Origin: Juglans regia
Lineage: Eukaryota > Streptophyta > Magnoliopsida > Fagales > Juglandaceae
Assembly: GCF_001411555.2 (NCBI RefSeq)
Contig: NC_049907.1
Coordinates: forward strand, 34,493,866-34,557,865
Reading direction: 5' to 3'
DNA: 64,000 bases
Within the stretch, counting starts at the first letter, position 1; the number at the start of each line of letters is the position of its first letter. Both the position numbers and the translations under genes were made by a program. Shown piece after piece: positions 32,641 through 43,034 of the stretch. The notes beneath the pieces were generated by a model. The model saw nothing but the letters and a program-made list of their open reading frames with translations, made no database searches and was not told where the DNA came from.

Positions 32641-32960
32641 AGAAATAACATACTGCCATGTTGGCACATTAGTTACATCCTATTGGCTGTTGACTGTAAT
32701 AAGTTTTAGTTTTACTTTGAATTTTGGGATAAATACCCAACATGTATTTCATAACAGAAAGTGAAAATATTCACAGTTTCATAACAAATACGTGTTGATC
32801 AAGTTTTCTTTCTCATCTTCTCAACTTCTCTCTCGTAGACTTCCATGGCAGAGTTCAGAATTTGTCACAAAGTGCTCTATAGATTTGTTTTACAGGGCTT
32901 ATTCTTGTTACCGGGCAGAGTCACTAAGACGCTAGCTTCTTGAAAACCAGTCAATGACTC
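32637..32960 (+). repeat. 3' LTR-like end of copia element 1
   Basis: After the purine tract 'agggaga' the sequence 'tcttagaaataaca' corresponds to the TGTTAG start of many copia LTRs with one change. Without a surviving 5' LTR the end cannot be fixed; 32960 is an estimate. Confidence 0.45.
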
Positions 32961-35114
32961 AATGAATTGGATTTACTGTATGTATGCGTGCAGTATGTAT
33001 GTATGTGTGTATACAAATCAGAGGGCTTTTTATTTATTTATTTTTATAAATAAATACACTAAATTATAAGCTAGACTCCTTTCTTTTCTCCCTTTTTGCT
33101 GAGACACAGACAAAGATCGGTGTGGAACTATAAAACCTTTTCTTGAGTCGACCGATCGATTCAAGCTCTTTTTGTTTTTTTGTTTGTGGAATAGTGAGAT
33201 CAGTACTTTCGCAAGCCAAATGGCAGCATCAGGTGTAAATTCACATATCCATCACTATATAAATGATTTTGATTTTATTTTAAATGAATAAAATATTCTT
33301 ATTTTTTTCTTAATTATCTTCGTTGTATGTATTTAATATTATCTGTGGTTATTTTTCTGCATTACAGTTATTTTTTGTTTACTTTCCCTACTTTGAATTT
33401 ATTTACAGTTATTTTTAATTTTTTTTTTTTTTTCATTTTGAGCATTTGCTGGACCCTTAATATCGGGGCTTTTGGTCTTTGCAATGACTGGCGAGGGACG
33501 AATATGTCCTTCCAATATATATTCTTTGATTCATAAGTATGAAACGTAAGAGCATTGATACAGGTCTCTTCAAAATGAAGGAATCTTCAAAATTTAAATG
33601 ATTTGTGATTAAAAATGCTGGATTGGATCGGGTAAACATCAATTAAAACTCCAATTTTAAGTTACAGTATATTTACTTTTATTTTCATATTTGAAGACAC
33701 TCTGTTTATGATCTATTCTCATTCTTTTATTATAAAATCACTTCCTCAAACTTTCAAATTAATGTCATCACGGTTTAAGTATTAATCAAGATTAATTTAG
33801 TTGATAATATTTTTTTTTAAAAAATAATAATTTAAGTATCAAATTAAATTATTAATTAACATATTATTAGTGTAATTGTAAAATATGAAAAAAAAATTAA
33901 AAAAAATATTATATTATTATTTTGACTAATTCATTAATTGCCAATCTAATGTATGGTTATGATTAAGAAAGTTTTGAATTTATAAAAAAATATATTTTTT
34001 ATTAAATTTCAGATATAATTTTAATGAAGTCTTAGGAGGAAAAACTAAAAAAAATCTAGTAATATATACGAAATTAATTAAACAGATCATCAAAGTGGAT
34101 ATGCCTGCATCATGCTCTTGACTTTTCAATATGGGAATGAAGTGGAAAGTGCCGGCAATCTTTGAGCTCATTGATGGTACTTAGCCATGGCTTTGTGTAG
34201 CACTAACTGTACGGCCTTGAAGTTTATTATAATATTTGAGACCCCACTAACTTTCATAATTAAAATATAACAAGAATTAGTACATTGCTGTCGTATAGAA
34301 TGATGTAATCTCAAGTATTTAATTAGATCCTTCTTATTTTTTAAATCTTTTTGAAAGGTCTAGGACCTAGGTGGTTGGATCCATGCCACGACATGATGCA
34401 TTCACAAAAGTCTCACCTTTAAAGCTCGTACGTGTTGACCAATGACCAATAATATTATTCTACCTTAATGTAGATTTATATGCTTAGCCTGCATGCGCTT
34501 GGTCATAATCCACACATGATGATGATCCTTGAGCTTGCTTTAGGGCCGGGCTAGCTGGTTCTTTACAGATCATAGAGCTTTGCAAAACCCTATCAGCATC
34601 CATTAGTTGTTCTACTGTTTGATCCTGCAGTCGAATCATTCTGCAAACTAGGTATTCTGGTTTGTCGTTTTACAATTAATATAAATTAGGTGGTCTTTAT
34701 TTATCTAGTAAGGCTAGAAATAAGTCTCAAATTAATGAATAAATTTTAGATAAACTTTTTGTAAAATAGAGAATTTTATTGAGTTTTGTTATATATCAGT
34801 TATTATTTATTTTCATATATACATCATATCTGATAATTTTTTTTATAAAATATAGACTATAAAATAGTAAATAGAGATTAATGAAAAGAATTATTCCATT
34901 TTTATCTAATCAAATGATATTCTTGATTTCTTGTTGTCCAATGGATTTAGATGAGGTGAGGCCCCACCATTGATGCTGGCCTGTTCGGCACAGCCACGTT
35001 ACATATTGAACTTTTGACCTGATCACCTTTAAAATTATGGTGGCGAGAAATATTAAAAATTTCCTTCAAAGGGAGTCATGTGTAGACCGACATCATGTGG
35101 CTCCGGCACTGATG
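32961..35114. other. Intergenic DNA upstream of NF-YB
   Basis: AT-rich. A TATG/TGTG microsatellite lies at about 32982-33015. Positions 33830-33955 resemble 1840-1950, pointing to a dispersed repeat. Nothing coding is recognised. Confidence 0.5.
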
Positions 35115-35131
35115 TATATAAATATATAAAG
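35115..35131 (+). promoter_or_regulatory. TATA box of the NF-YB gene
   Basis: 'tatataaatatataaag' holds two overlapping TATA boxes. Transcription would start at about 35145-35165, downstream of the first in-frame ATG at 35078 and upstream of the ATG at 35204, which favours the latter as the true start. Confidence 0.65.
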
Positions 35132-35203
35132 AGGGCTTGTACTGATCCAGAAGGACCATTAGTACTGTATGCTCACTGGTCAGGAACAAGCAGTTTGCTG
35201 GAA

Positions 35204-35590
35204 ATGGTCGATAATATGGGTGCTAGTGCTTCAAATGAAGATAATTACATGATCAACGAGCAAGAGAGATTGCTGCCGATAGCCAACGTTGGACGGATCA
35301 TGAAGCAAATTCTGCCACCCAACGCAAAAATCTCCAAGGAGGCCAAGGAGACGATGCAAGAATGTGTTTCGGAATTCATTAGCTTTGTCACCTGCGAGGC
35401 ATCCGAGAAGTGCCGGAAGGAAAGGCGCAAGACCGTGAACGGTGACGACGTCTGCTGGGCGCTGGAAACGCTAGGTTTTGATGACTACGCGGGGCCAATA
35501 AAAAGGTTTTTGCATAGATATAGAGAGCTAGAAGTAGATAGAGCCAATCAGGAAAATGGTAGGAACATACGGCCGAAAGATCTAGAATGA
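35204..35590 (+). CDS. NF-YB subunit (NF-YB5/NF-YB4-like), single exon
   Basis: Predicted 128-residue histone-fold subunit of the CCAAT-binding NF-Y complex; NF-YB pairs with NF-YC, then NF-YA, in the nucleus. The conserved block starts at residue 20 with [20 protein letters not shown], then [40 protein letters not shown] and [11 protein letters not shown] (to about 110). The wording [16 protein letters not shown] and NGDDVCWAL matches the small NF-YB4/NF-YB5 group rather than LEC1 types. In this group the usual 'VTGEASDKC' reads VTCEASEKC here. I chose ATG 35204 because an upstream in-frame ATG (35078) lies before the TATA box and would add 42 unrelated residues. Intronless and free of stops, so probably functional. 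Confidence 0.92.
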   Translation: MVDNMGASASNEDNYMINEQERLLPIANVGRIMKQILPPNAKISKEAKETMQECVSEFISFVTCEASEKCRKERRKTVNGDDVCWALETLGFDDYAGPIKRFLHRYRELEVDRANQENGRNIRPKDLE

Positions 35591-37775
35591 TCATGAACCT
35601 GCATTTTAAAGTAGAATTAAGCACCAAAAATAAGAAAACAGGTTGCAGCTGATGATCTGAGTCGACCAAGAAAGTCAATGTGATCGAAACTGAAAGGCCT
35701 TTTTTTTTTTTTTTTTTATAATGTTTTTTTAAAAGATTAATAGACAATGTCGTGATTTCTATCTTCTAATTACGTACCTTTATTTGCTTATATATGATTA
35801 AAAAGACCATGGATCATTTATCTTTCATATGCTGCTCGAGCGCTTTCATTATATAGATATTAGATTTGCGAATATGGGCTTCGTTTCTGAACTTCACATG
35901 ATGATGAGCTCAAGTTATGAAGATTCATAGGATGCAATTTATTTTTTTTCATATGCAGAAGTTGATCATGAGCTCAACTTCACGAATATTCATGTTAGAA
36001 TTTATTTTTTTAATATTATTTTTATTTTAAAATTAAAAAAATTTAATTATTTACTTTATTTTATACGAGAATTTTAAAAAATTATAATGATTAGATGAAA
36101 TGAATTGTGAAAACAATTGATCATCTTCTAGCACACGCGCAATTGGACGTACGGAGCGCAAAAGATCACTAGTACTAAATATCTTACATTTAGTCGGCAT
36201 TTGGTCTGAGAAACAGATATAGATGATAATTAATATTGGAATTTGCTAACGCTGTGTTTGTATATTATTGATCTACTCTGGCCAGTATCGTTTGCATGAG
36301 TAATGATTTGTTTGCAAATTAATTAGCTCAAGCTGGCCTACTGCCGACACTAAACATGATGCATGCTGGTATGAAATCCTTGTCTAGGTTAATATTTTTA
36401 TGTTGACCAGGCTAGCTAGGAGGTTGAAAGTGATTCCCAATGTCTAGGTGGCCAAAGTACATGCACCACTACACGTCAAATGAAAACACATTCAAATGTA
36501 TATTAATGGGCATGTTGACCATCACATATATATATTGATGATTCAATATTAATGTATCCGGTTATTTTCGTAATCATAAGAAGACAAATAGATATATAGA
36601 AATTGAGAGGTGTTAAGGCATGGAATCTTTAAGTAATAGCTAGGACGTACGTAGCTTGTTCCTTAATTCGTGGGGCTTTTTAATTGGGATCCCTTAAATT
36701 GAGTTAAGACGTACGGTTTGAATGACAATAAGAAGAATAAAGGCTAAATCCACCAACCATGCATTCTCCAATACTAAATTGTCCGATATAGATAGATAGA
36801 TAGACCGTGGACGTACGTTGCTACGTATATAGACCCGCATTTGCCCCCTGACGCGGCGGCCACATCAGCCATTATTAAAAAGAAAAAAAAAAAGAAGGGT
36901 CAAAACACGTCCCGGATCATTCATTTCGTCCCCATTTGAACCTGTTTCTGAAACCCTAAAACCTCATCCTGCGCCTCGATCGGCCAACTGCATCTTCGAT
37001 AAAAACCGAGCTCCATTTCTGGAAAAAAAAAAAGAAAAGGAAAATACAACTATGCATGCATTCACTTTTGAAATAGACATGAGTTAATCTTCAAAATGGT
37101 CCGTCTATTAATGTTCAAAAAACAGCACACCAATAAGTAACTTACGCGTTGCCTCCTCGGCTTTCCTACCGTGTGTGCCCACCCAAGTACGCAATGGATC
37201 CCTCATCCCCTCACTCTCCACCCGAATCTAGATACGAATTTTCATCTCCCTACTCTCTTCGCCCCCTCTCTCCGTCATCAACACCCCCTTTCTTCGTCGT
37301 TGCACGAGGAAGGCGAATAATGAAATGAAGGCTTACCACACGAGAAACAGAGGCCACTGAGGGAAGAAGTGCACTGTGCAGCTGTAGCTCCAGGCGGCGG
37401 TGAAGCTGAGATAAGTCCAGGCGAAAAATCTGTTGATGTTTCGATCTTTCTATTCTTTTCTTCCTAAGTTTTTTTGACAACCAAACAGAGATGAGTTTCA
37501 CTGTGATTTTGAATGGATTGTAGTTTGATTGTGGATTGATTTTGGTAGCCCGACGTAGCCACCCAATCCGAAGCCAAACATAATAATCATTGGAAAAACT
37601 TTCCCCATATTTACTTCCTTGCCTCTGGTTCACAACACCCACAAGCATGCAGACAACTCCCAAGAACCTGCATAGAACTCAGAACAATCACCAATGGCAT
37701 TTTCTGTGTGCGACTTTAAACTCATGTAGCTTTTCAAGGCCATTGAATTCAAGATTTTTTTTTCTTTTTCCGATT

Positions 37776-37809
<34 letters not shown>

Positions 37810-38320
37810 TTCTTTGTAAATGGCGGATGTTAATCAATTGTCGTTTCATTCTCTTCACTTCTCTCCTTCTCTGCTCATCTCCTTTGCATCCTCCTTAATT
37901 GTGGGTTGATTTTGGAGAGGAGATGGAGATGGAGATGATCGACGGAGATGGGGGAGATCAGCGACATAGATGGGTGACGACGGAGATTGATTGGCGGCAG
38001 AGATGCTTGCTAATGACGGAAAAAGAAGAGACTGAGAACATAGAAGAAGAAGATACAAATAAATAATCTAGTGTGATGCACTCCAATGACTTAATGTGAA
38101 ATAGGTGAGGTGTCACAATTTAATTGGGGCTGTTTATAGGTCAACAACAGACCAACCGCTCCACAGCGGTTCTGAATAGAAATTGTTTAAGAAACTAGGA
38201 GCAATAGCACCAAGAAACATATACAATATTTTCTAGCTGTGAAAAGATTATCTAGAAGGTATATAAGACAAGAAGCCCAAAAACGAAAAAACTCAAGAAA
38301 ATAAGAAATTTTAATTGGTA
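35591..38320. other. Intergenic DNA with simple repeats
   Basis: A CATCTCA-family AT-rich remnant is at about 36000-36110. There is a GATA microsatellite at 36784-36804 and a (TC)14 tract at 37779-37806. At about 36840-37700 composition becomes less AT-biased, with a 137-codon minus frame (37250-37663) lacking any recognised domain. It might be untranslated or pseudogene DNA, but I cannot support a gene. Confidence 0.45.
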
Positions 38321-38439
38321 GTTTCAAACAACAAATAAAGAAACGAAATAAGAAATGGAGAAATGGTGCAGAAGAAAAGCAAATAAAATAGCAAGTACCT
38401 GAAAGCTGAAGAAGATTGGGTGAAGAATTGAGTTTTTGT

Positions 38440-41080
38440 GACGGTTTTGAATTTGTGACTGTCCTGAAACCGTCAACAAAAAATCATTTATGATTCCTGG
38501 CCATACCATAAAAAAATTTAGTATTCGCATCCCTTCCTTTATCCATTTTACCTTCGCCTTTTGAGCCATAAAGATTTCCTCTTGATGCATCCAATCATGC
38601 AAACTTTTACAAGCTTCTTGTAACAATTTTTCATCATCTATATCACCCGACTGTAGCACCTTGTCTTCCAATAAAATTATCCGATCTTCCCACTTAGTAA
38701 TTTGCTGAAAAATATTGCCAAACACATTTCGATTCCACTCCTTTAGAGTATGGTTCAAACGCTTCAACTTGGTAGTCAAATTCAAAAGCCCCTCAAACTT
38801 TGTAGGTTCCATCTAACTCTTAGTAAGTACCTCTCTGAACTGCGTATGTGTAATCCACATATGTTGGAAAAAAAAAGGCTTTGGTCCATAAAATTGTCTA
38901 GCATTTGAAACACTAACGTGTAGCGGACAATGATCTGAAGTATTTCTAGCCAAAATAAAAACCTTCGCCGCAGGATATCTCAAAATAAATTCTTGATTAA
39001 CAATGACCCGATCTAGCTTAGCCCATATTTGACCTCTTCCTTCTTGCCAATTACACCTTGAAAATCTTGAACCCTCCTCTTGAATCTCCAAAAGCCCACA
39101 ATTCATTATACTAGTGTTAAAATCATCTTTAACACCCTGAGATTTTAATAGACCCCCAACTTTTTCATGATCATATCGAATGACATTAAAGTCACCACCA
39201 ACCACCCACGAGATATCATGCCTTTGAATTGATTCTAGGTCTCTCCAAAGCTGCAAACGACCAGCTTGGAAACAACTCGCATATATAAAAGAAATTAACA
39301 TCTCCCCTCACCTTCTTTATACAACTCAGAAATCTCTTGCTTAGAGCAGGAAATAGTTTGCATATCAACATCCTTCTGTCACAAAACCCAAATCTTACTT
39401 TCTTGTTGAAAATTAGTCATAAAGTTATCAAACTTCAACTTCCTAGCCCATTTCTTAATTTGACAATCTGCCACAAAAGGTTCCAATATTGCCAATACAT
39501 CTGGCTTTATCTAAAAAATATGTTTCTGTAATTGTAAATAAGAACTACCCACCCCCTCACATTCCAAACTAAAATATTATCTAGCCTATCAGACCTGTTT
39601 AGAAGATCGAGTAAGCATACCTGGTGGCGCAGCTACAGCCTTTTTTTTCTTCTTTAACTTTATAATGGGCAAATCTGATTCATACTCTGTCTCTACTGCT
39701 ACTTTTTCGGCATTGTCTACATTTTCTATACTTTCAACGCCGTCTATATCCTTCCCCAAACTCACCTCCATTTCTGCTACAAAAGACTCACTATTCGTAT
39801 CTGCCCCTTTGAGAATCCCAGTCCATTTCTCGTTATTTTCCATAACTTAAATAACATCTGTACCCACATGTATATGATATGACCCATTGCTACATCATCA
39901 GTTTCTTGCTCCCTGGACTACACCTGAAAGTTTTCCCTGCCCTCCAATCCACTATCACCATCTACCACAAGATCTGAAATCCTATCCAAATCTGCATCCA
40001 CAACTTCTTCCAAAATCAAATCTGCATCTCTTGGAATCTTTTCATCCTCAAATATATTATCCAAATCCTGAACTACATCCATGCTTTTTCCACTGTCACT
40101 TGGCACTACTTCTCCCTCAGTGCTTTGCAGAATATTTCCTTCCTGATGATCCACCATTTGATTGTCCGCTGCTAAGGATGGCATCATTATCCCGTCTTGC
40201 ATTGCATAATAAACCAATGGCTCTGCTTCCTTTGGCTTCGGTTCTTGCACTTCAGTTTTTTTTTATTCACCACTTTCCACACCATCGAATTTTTTTCCTC
40301 TCTCTTCAGATCCTCACGCACCTGAGCCACACTTCCTTTTGGATTGCCTGCATGTAACTTCTCCTCCTTTCTACACGTAGTATTCGAGTGCCCTTGTTGA
40401 CGGCACGTTGAACAATATGCTGAAAGAGTCTCAAAGATCACTTCTTGAAAATGACTTCCCAATTTATTCGGTATACCAATCCAAAAATAAAGCCTATGCT
40501 CCTTTGAAATATCCATTTCCACACACATTCTTGCTCCCTCTGGCCTTGAAACACAAGCTGTGGCATTATCTCTTTTCAGATATCTACCATACGGACCTGC
40601 AAAAATCTTCAACGTAGATTCATGAAAGAAATGAGGTTGTAATCCTGGTAGAAAAATTCACACCAGAGCTAACGGAGATTCCTCATATTCATTAAACGAA
40701 GGCGTCCAATGAAAAATTTTGTAAGGGACATTTGCAATATTCATCACTTCCCTAGACATAGCAGTAACAAAATCATCTTCATTCATCAACCGCACAAAAA
40801 CATTTCAAGCCCTTCTCATAGCACCAACAACCGACATTGATGAAACACCCCAGCGATTTTTAATATATCCCTGGATCGCATCAAGTGAAGGACGACGCCA
40901 TTGAAATGTTAAGACCATTGAAAAACGAAATGGAGTAGCCGTTCTTGTGATTTCTTCCTTGTTGAAAACAATGTACAAGTCTCCCTCAATCAGCTTTGCT
41001 TCACGCATGGAAACCTCTACCTCTGGAATAGGTTGAGGCCGCACTGAGGCATGCAAAGCTCCAGCCGCCATAACGATCAA
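38440..41080 (-). mobile_element. L1-type LINE fragment: 5' part only, minus strand
   Basis: Reading right to left: ORF1 with a DUF4283-type domain at 41080-40805 and 40612-40187, a zinc knuckle CSTCRQQGHSNTTC near 40415-40375, and the ORF1 end at 39589. ORF2 endonuclease follows at about 39570-38813 ('WVVGGDFNVIRYDHEKVGG', 'NTSDHCPLHV') and the linker before RT at 38812-38450 ('WNRNVFGNIFQ', 'WIKEG'). The RT and everything downstream are absent. LINEs normally lose the 5' end, so loss of the 3' end points to a later deletion or rearrangement. Multiple frameshifts and stops. Confidence 0.88.
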
Positions 41081-41099
41081 TACAGATCAGCTACTCTCT

Positions 41100-41330
41100 A
41101 AAATTTTTTTCCTGATTCTAACTATATAATATAGATCACTATCTATATATATACTACATTACTAAACTATACTATATATACTACATCAATGCACTATACT
41201 AATCTATATAGATTACTATACTAACTATATAGATCACTAACTATGTACTATATATACTACATTACTATACTATTATTTTATAAACCATTATTTATAAAAA
41301 TATATATATATTTATGATATGTGGTCCACA
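41100..41330. repeat. ACTATA-rich low-complexity repeat
   Basis: Imperfect reiteration of 'tatatatactacatta', 'actatatagatcacta' and similar blocks, with a diverged period of about 60 bp. It lies directly upstream of the LINE fragment's ORF1. Confidence 0.6.
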
Positions 41331-41700
41331 TTCGTACAAACAAATGTACGTTCGAATGATCCAACGGTGTACGTTGGAACGAAACGTTTGAACACTTTTG
41401 AAAAAATGGCAGACCTTTCTCACGTTATTTCTATGGCATCTGAACATTCGAACATTCTAGCATGACGTTCGAACATAAACACTAGTTAGGTTTGAACGTT
41501 TCTAAAAAAATTGGCTGCACCTTTCTCACGTTAATTCTATAGGAGATACATAAACCTAATTCCATACAAGTTTGCATGTCAACAGGTCTACGTTCAAACG
41601 TTGCGGAAAGTAAAAAAATTGGCGGGACATTTCCTTAAAAGGCTCCCACTCTGTTCTTGCATCCTTGTTTCCGTGTCGCACAATACATCGGAAAATGCTC
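41331..41700. repeat. Cluster of ACGTTCGAACGT-like palindromes
   Basis: At least six diverged copies of an ACGTTYRAACGT-like motif ('acgttcgaatg', 'acgtttgaac', 'acattcgaacatt', 'acgttcgaaca', 'acgttcaaacgtt') spread over about 350 bp. The phrase 'acctttctcacgtta' also occurs twice (about 41411 and 41520). Repeat-derived; class unknown. Confidence 0.55.
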
Positions 41701-41732
41701 AACTCGTGAGGCTCCACTCATTTGAACAAAAA

Positions 41733-42780
41733 TCAATCTATTGGAGGCACTGTGCAAATGGGTAGAGATTTGATCGAGATAAATATAAGAACCGAGTGCA
41801 GAGCTAGGACATTGGCAACATAATGTGTGAAGATTGGAGAAATGCCTTGGACAAGCTTAGTGTAAAAATGTGCAAGACCTGAGACCAAGTGCATGCTAGT
41901 ATCAAAAGCTATGTCAACTAATTTTACCAGAGAGATTTTTCTTGTTAAGATCATAAATGTAATTCTCTCGGTAGCCATAATTCCATAAATACATAATAGT
42001 CACTGTAACCTTGGCAAATAAAAAATGAAGATACTCTCCATAGATAAATTTGTAGAGTGCTGAGCTCAAGAATAGGAGTTCTAAGAGCTAGATAGATAGG
42101 GCATAGATGACTATCAACTACTTGCTTGTCTTCCATATGATTACCATCACAAGGACAAGAAATGCATATGTGATCGTAAATACAAACACCAGGAAATTCT
42201 TGTGAACAGAACAAAAATAGAGAAAATGGCTTCGATATAAAACTAGCAATGTATATAGTTTTGGCAACCCATTATAAAGTTCCAAAAATTGTATGCATAC
42301 AAAAGATGATGGCTAAACTTGATGTGTTCAAAAGAAAGATCATCCTATGTATGATTTTCAAAATATTATTTAAAAGAAAATACTTTGATGATGAGAATTT
42401 TTTCCTAAATAGCAATGCAATTACCAACCCATGCAAGCTACCTCTTTCCAAGTTTTCAGTACATATTGATAATTTATTCATCAGCATCTCATTTAGTCAA
42501 GAGTTTGTAAAAAATATTGGAAATAAAATAAATGAAGACGTTGATGATGATAAGCATATATAGGAGACATCAAAAGAATACCACCACCACTATCGTTGGC
42601 TGCTAGAACAATGAAAACATACTTGATCAAAGTGATTAACATGAGCAAATAAAAGATAAGAGACAACACCCCAAATATATCATCATTCTTCTTAATCCTA
42701 GTAGGGAAAATGCCAGTAACATATATGAAGGTGAAGTGCCTAAATCACCATATACAACACCAATAATCTGAAATGCTAAC
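41733..42780 (-). pseudogene. KT/HAK/KUP potassium transporter pseudogene, copy A body
   Basis: A K+ transporter remnant read right to left. Near 42780-42540: '[17 protein letters not shown]', then '[20 protein letters not shown]', the signatures of the first two membrane segments. Near 42330-42270 'CMHTIFGTL' fits the T-x-x-G-T-S-M-V helix. After a large internal deletion the late part follows at 42214-41733: 'AFLVLVMVIIWKTSK', 'ELLFLSSALYKF', 'TIMYLWNYGYRENYIYDLN', 'LVQGISPIFTHYVANV' and 'VLIFISIKSLPI'. The last phrases match cluster I (HAK5-like) transporters. Frames shift repeatedly and stops are common, so no protein is made. The copy is continuous with exon 1 at 47499-47696 once the copia insertion (42781-47341) is removed. 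Confidence 0.88.
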
Positions 42781-43007
42781 TGAAAAGGTAAAGACAAAAA
42801 CCACCGCACTTTTCTTGGTGGCATGCGTATTGTATTTATACAATATTCTGTACAATTTGATAGCTAGATGATTTACAACAGAATCAGACTATCCATCTAT
42901 GCTATAGGCTATAATCAAGGGATTGCCTAGAATCATGTGATTGTGATATGGTGAGATTTGCTGAATTACTTGAGACGTGATTTTTGGATCCTTCCATGAC
43001 CTTAATA
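42781..43007 (-). repeat. 3' LTR of copia element 2
   Basis: 227 bp; on the plus strand starts 'tgaaaaggtaaagacaa' and ends 'catgaccttaata'. A coding-strand purine tract, 'gcgggggta', adjoins at about 43006-43014. Confidence 0.92.
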
Positions 43008-43034
43008 CCCCCGCAAGCCTAGCGACTGAGAATC

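Larger units (their letters stand above)
26716..32960 (+). mobile_element. Ty1/copia element 1, 5' end missing
   Basis: Order gag, protease, integrase, RT, RNase H, the Ty1/copia order, then a 3' LTR-like end. The 5' LTR and leader are absent: gypsy element 2 ends at 26715 and copia gag begins almost at once. A second insertion (about 29585-31230) separates integrase from RT. Numerous stops show that the copy is inactive. Confidence 0.88.

Noticed and set aside
35078..35203. N-terminal extension of the NF-YB frame from an upstream ATG
   Set aside because: It begins upstream of the TATA box and its 42 residues do not resemble any NF-YB N-terminus.
37250..37663. 137-codon minus-strand frame
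   Set aside because: No recognisable domain, basic low-complexity C-terminal part and no exon partners; cannot be supported as a gene.
36784..37806. GATA and TC microsatellites as possible regulatory elements
   Set aside because: Ordinary simple repeats with no adjacent gene start that they could serve.
42636..42824. HAK-like frame starting MPPRKVRWF
   Set aside because: The first 15 codons are translated copia LTR; only the part below 42781 is transporter-derived.
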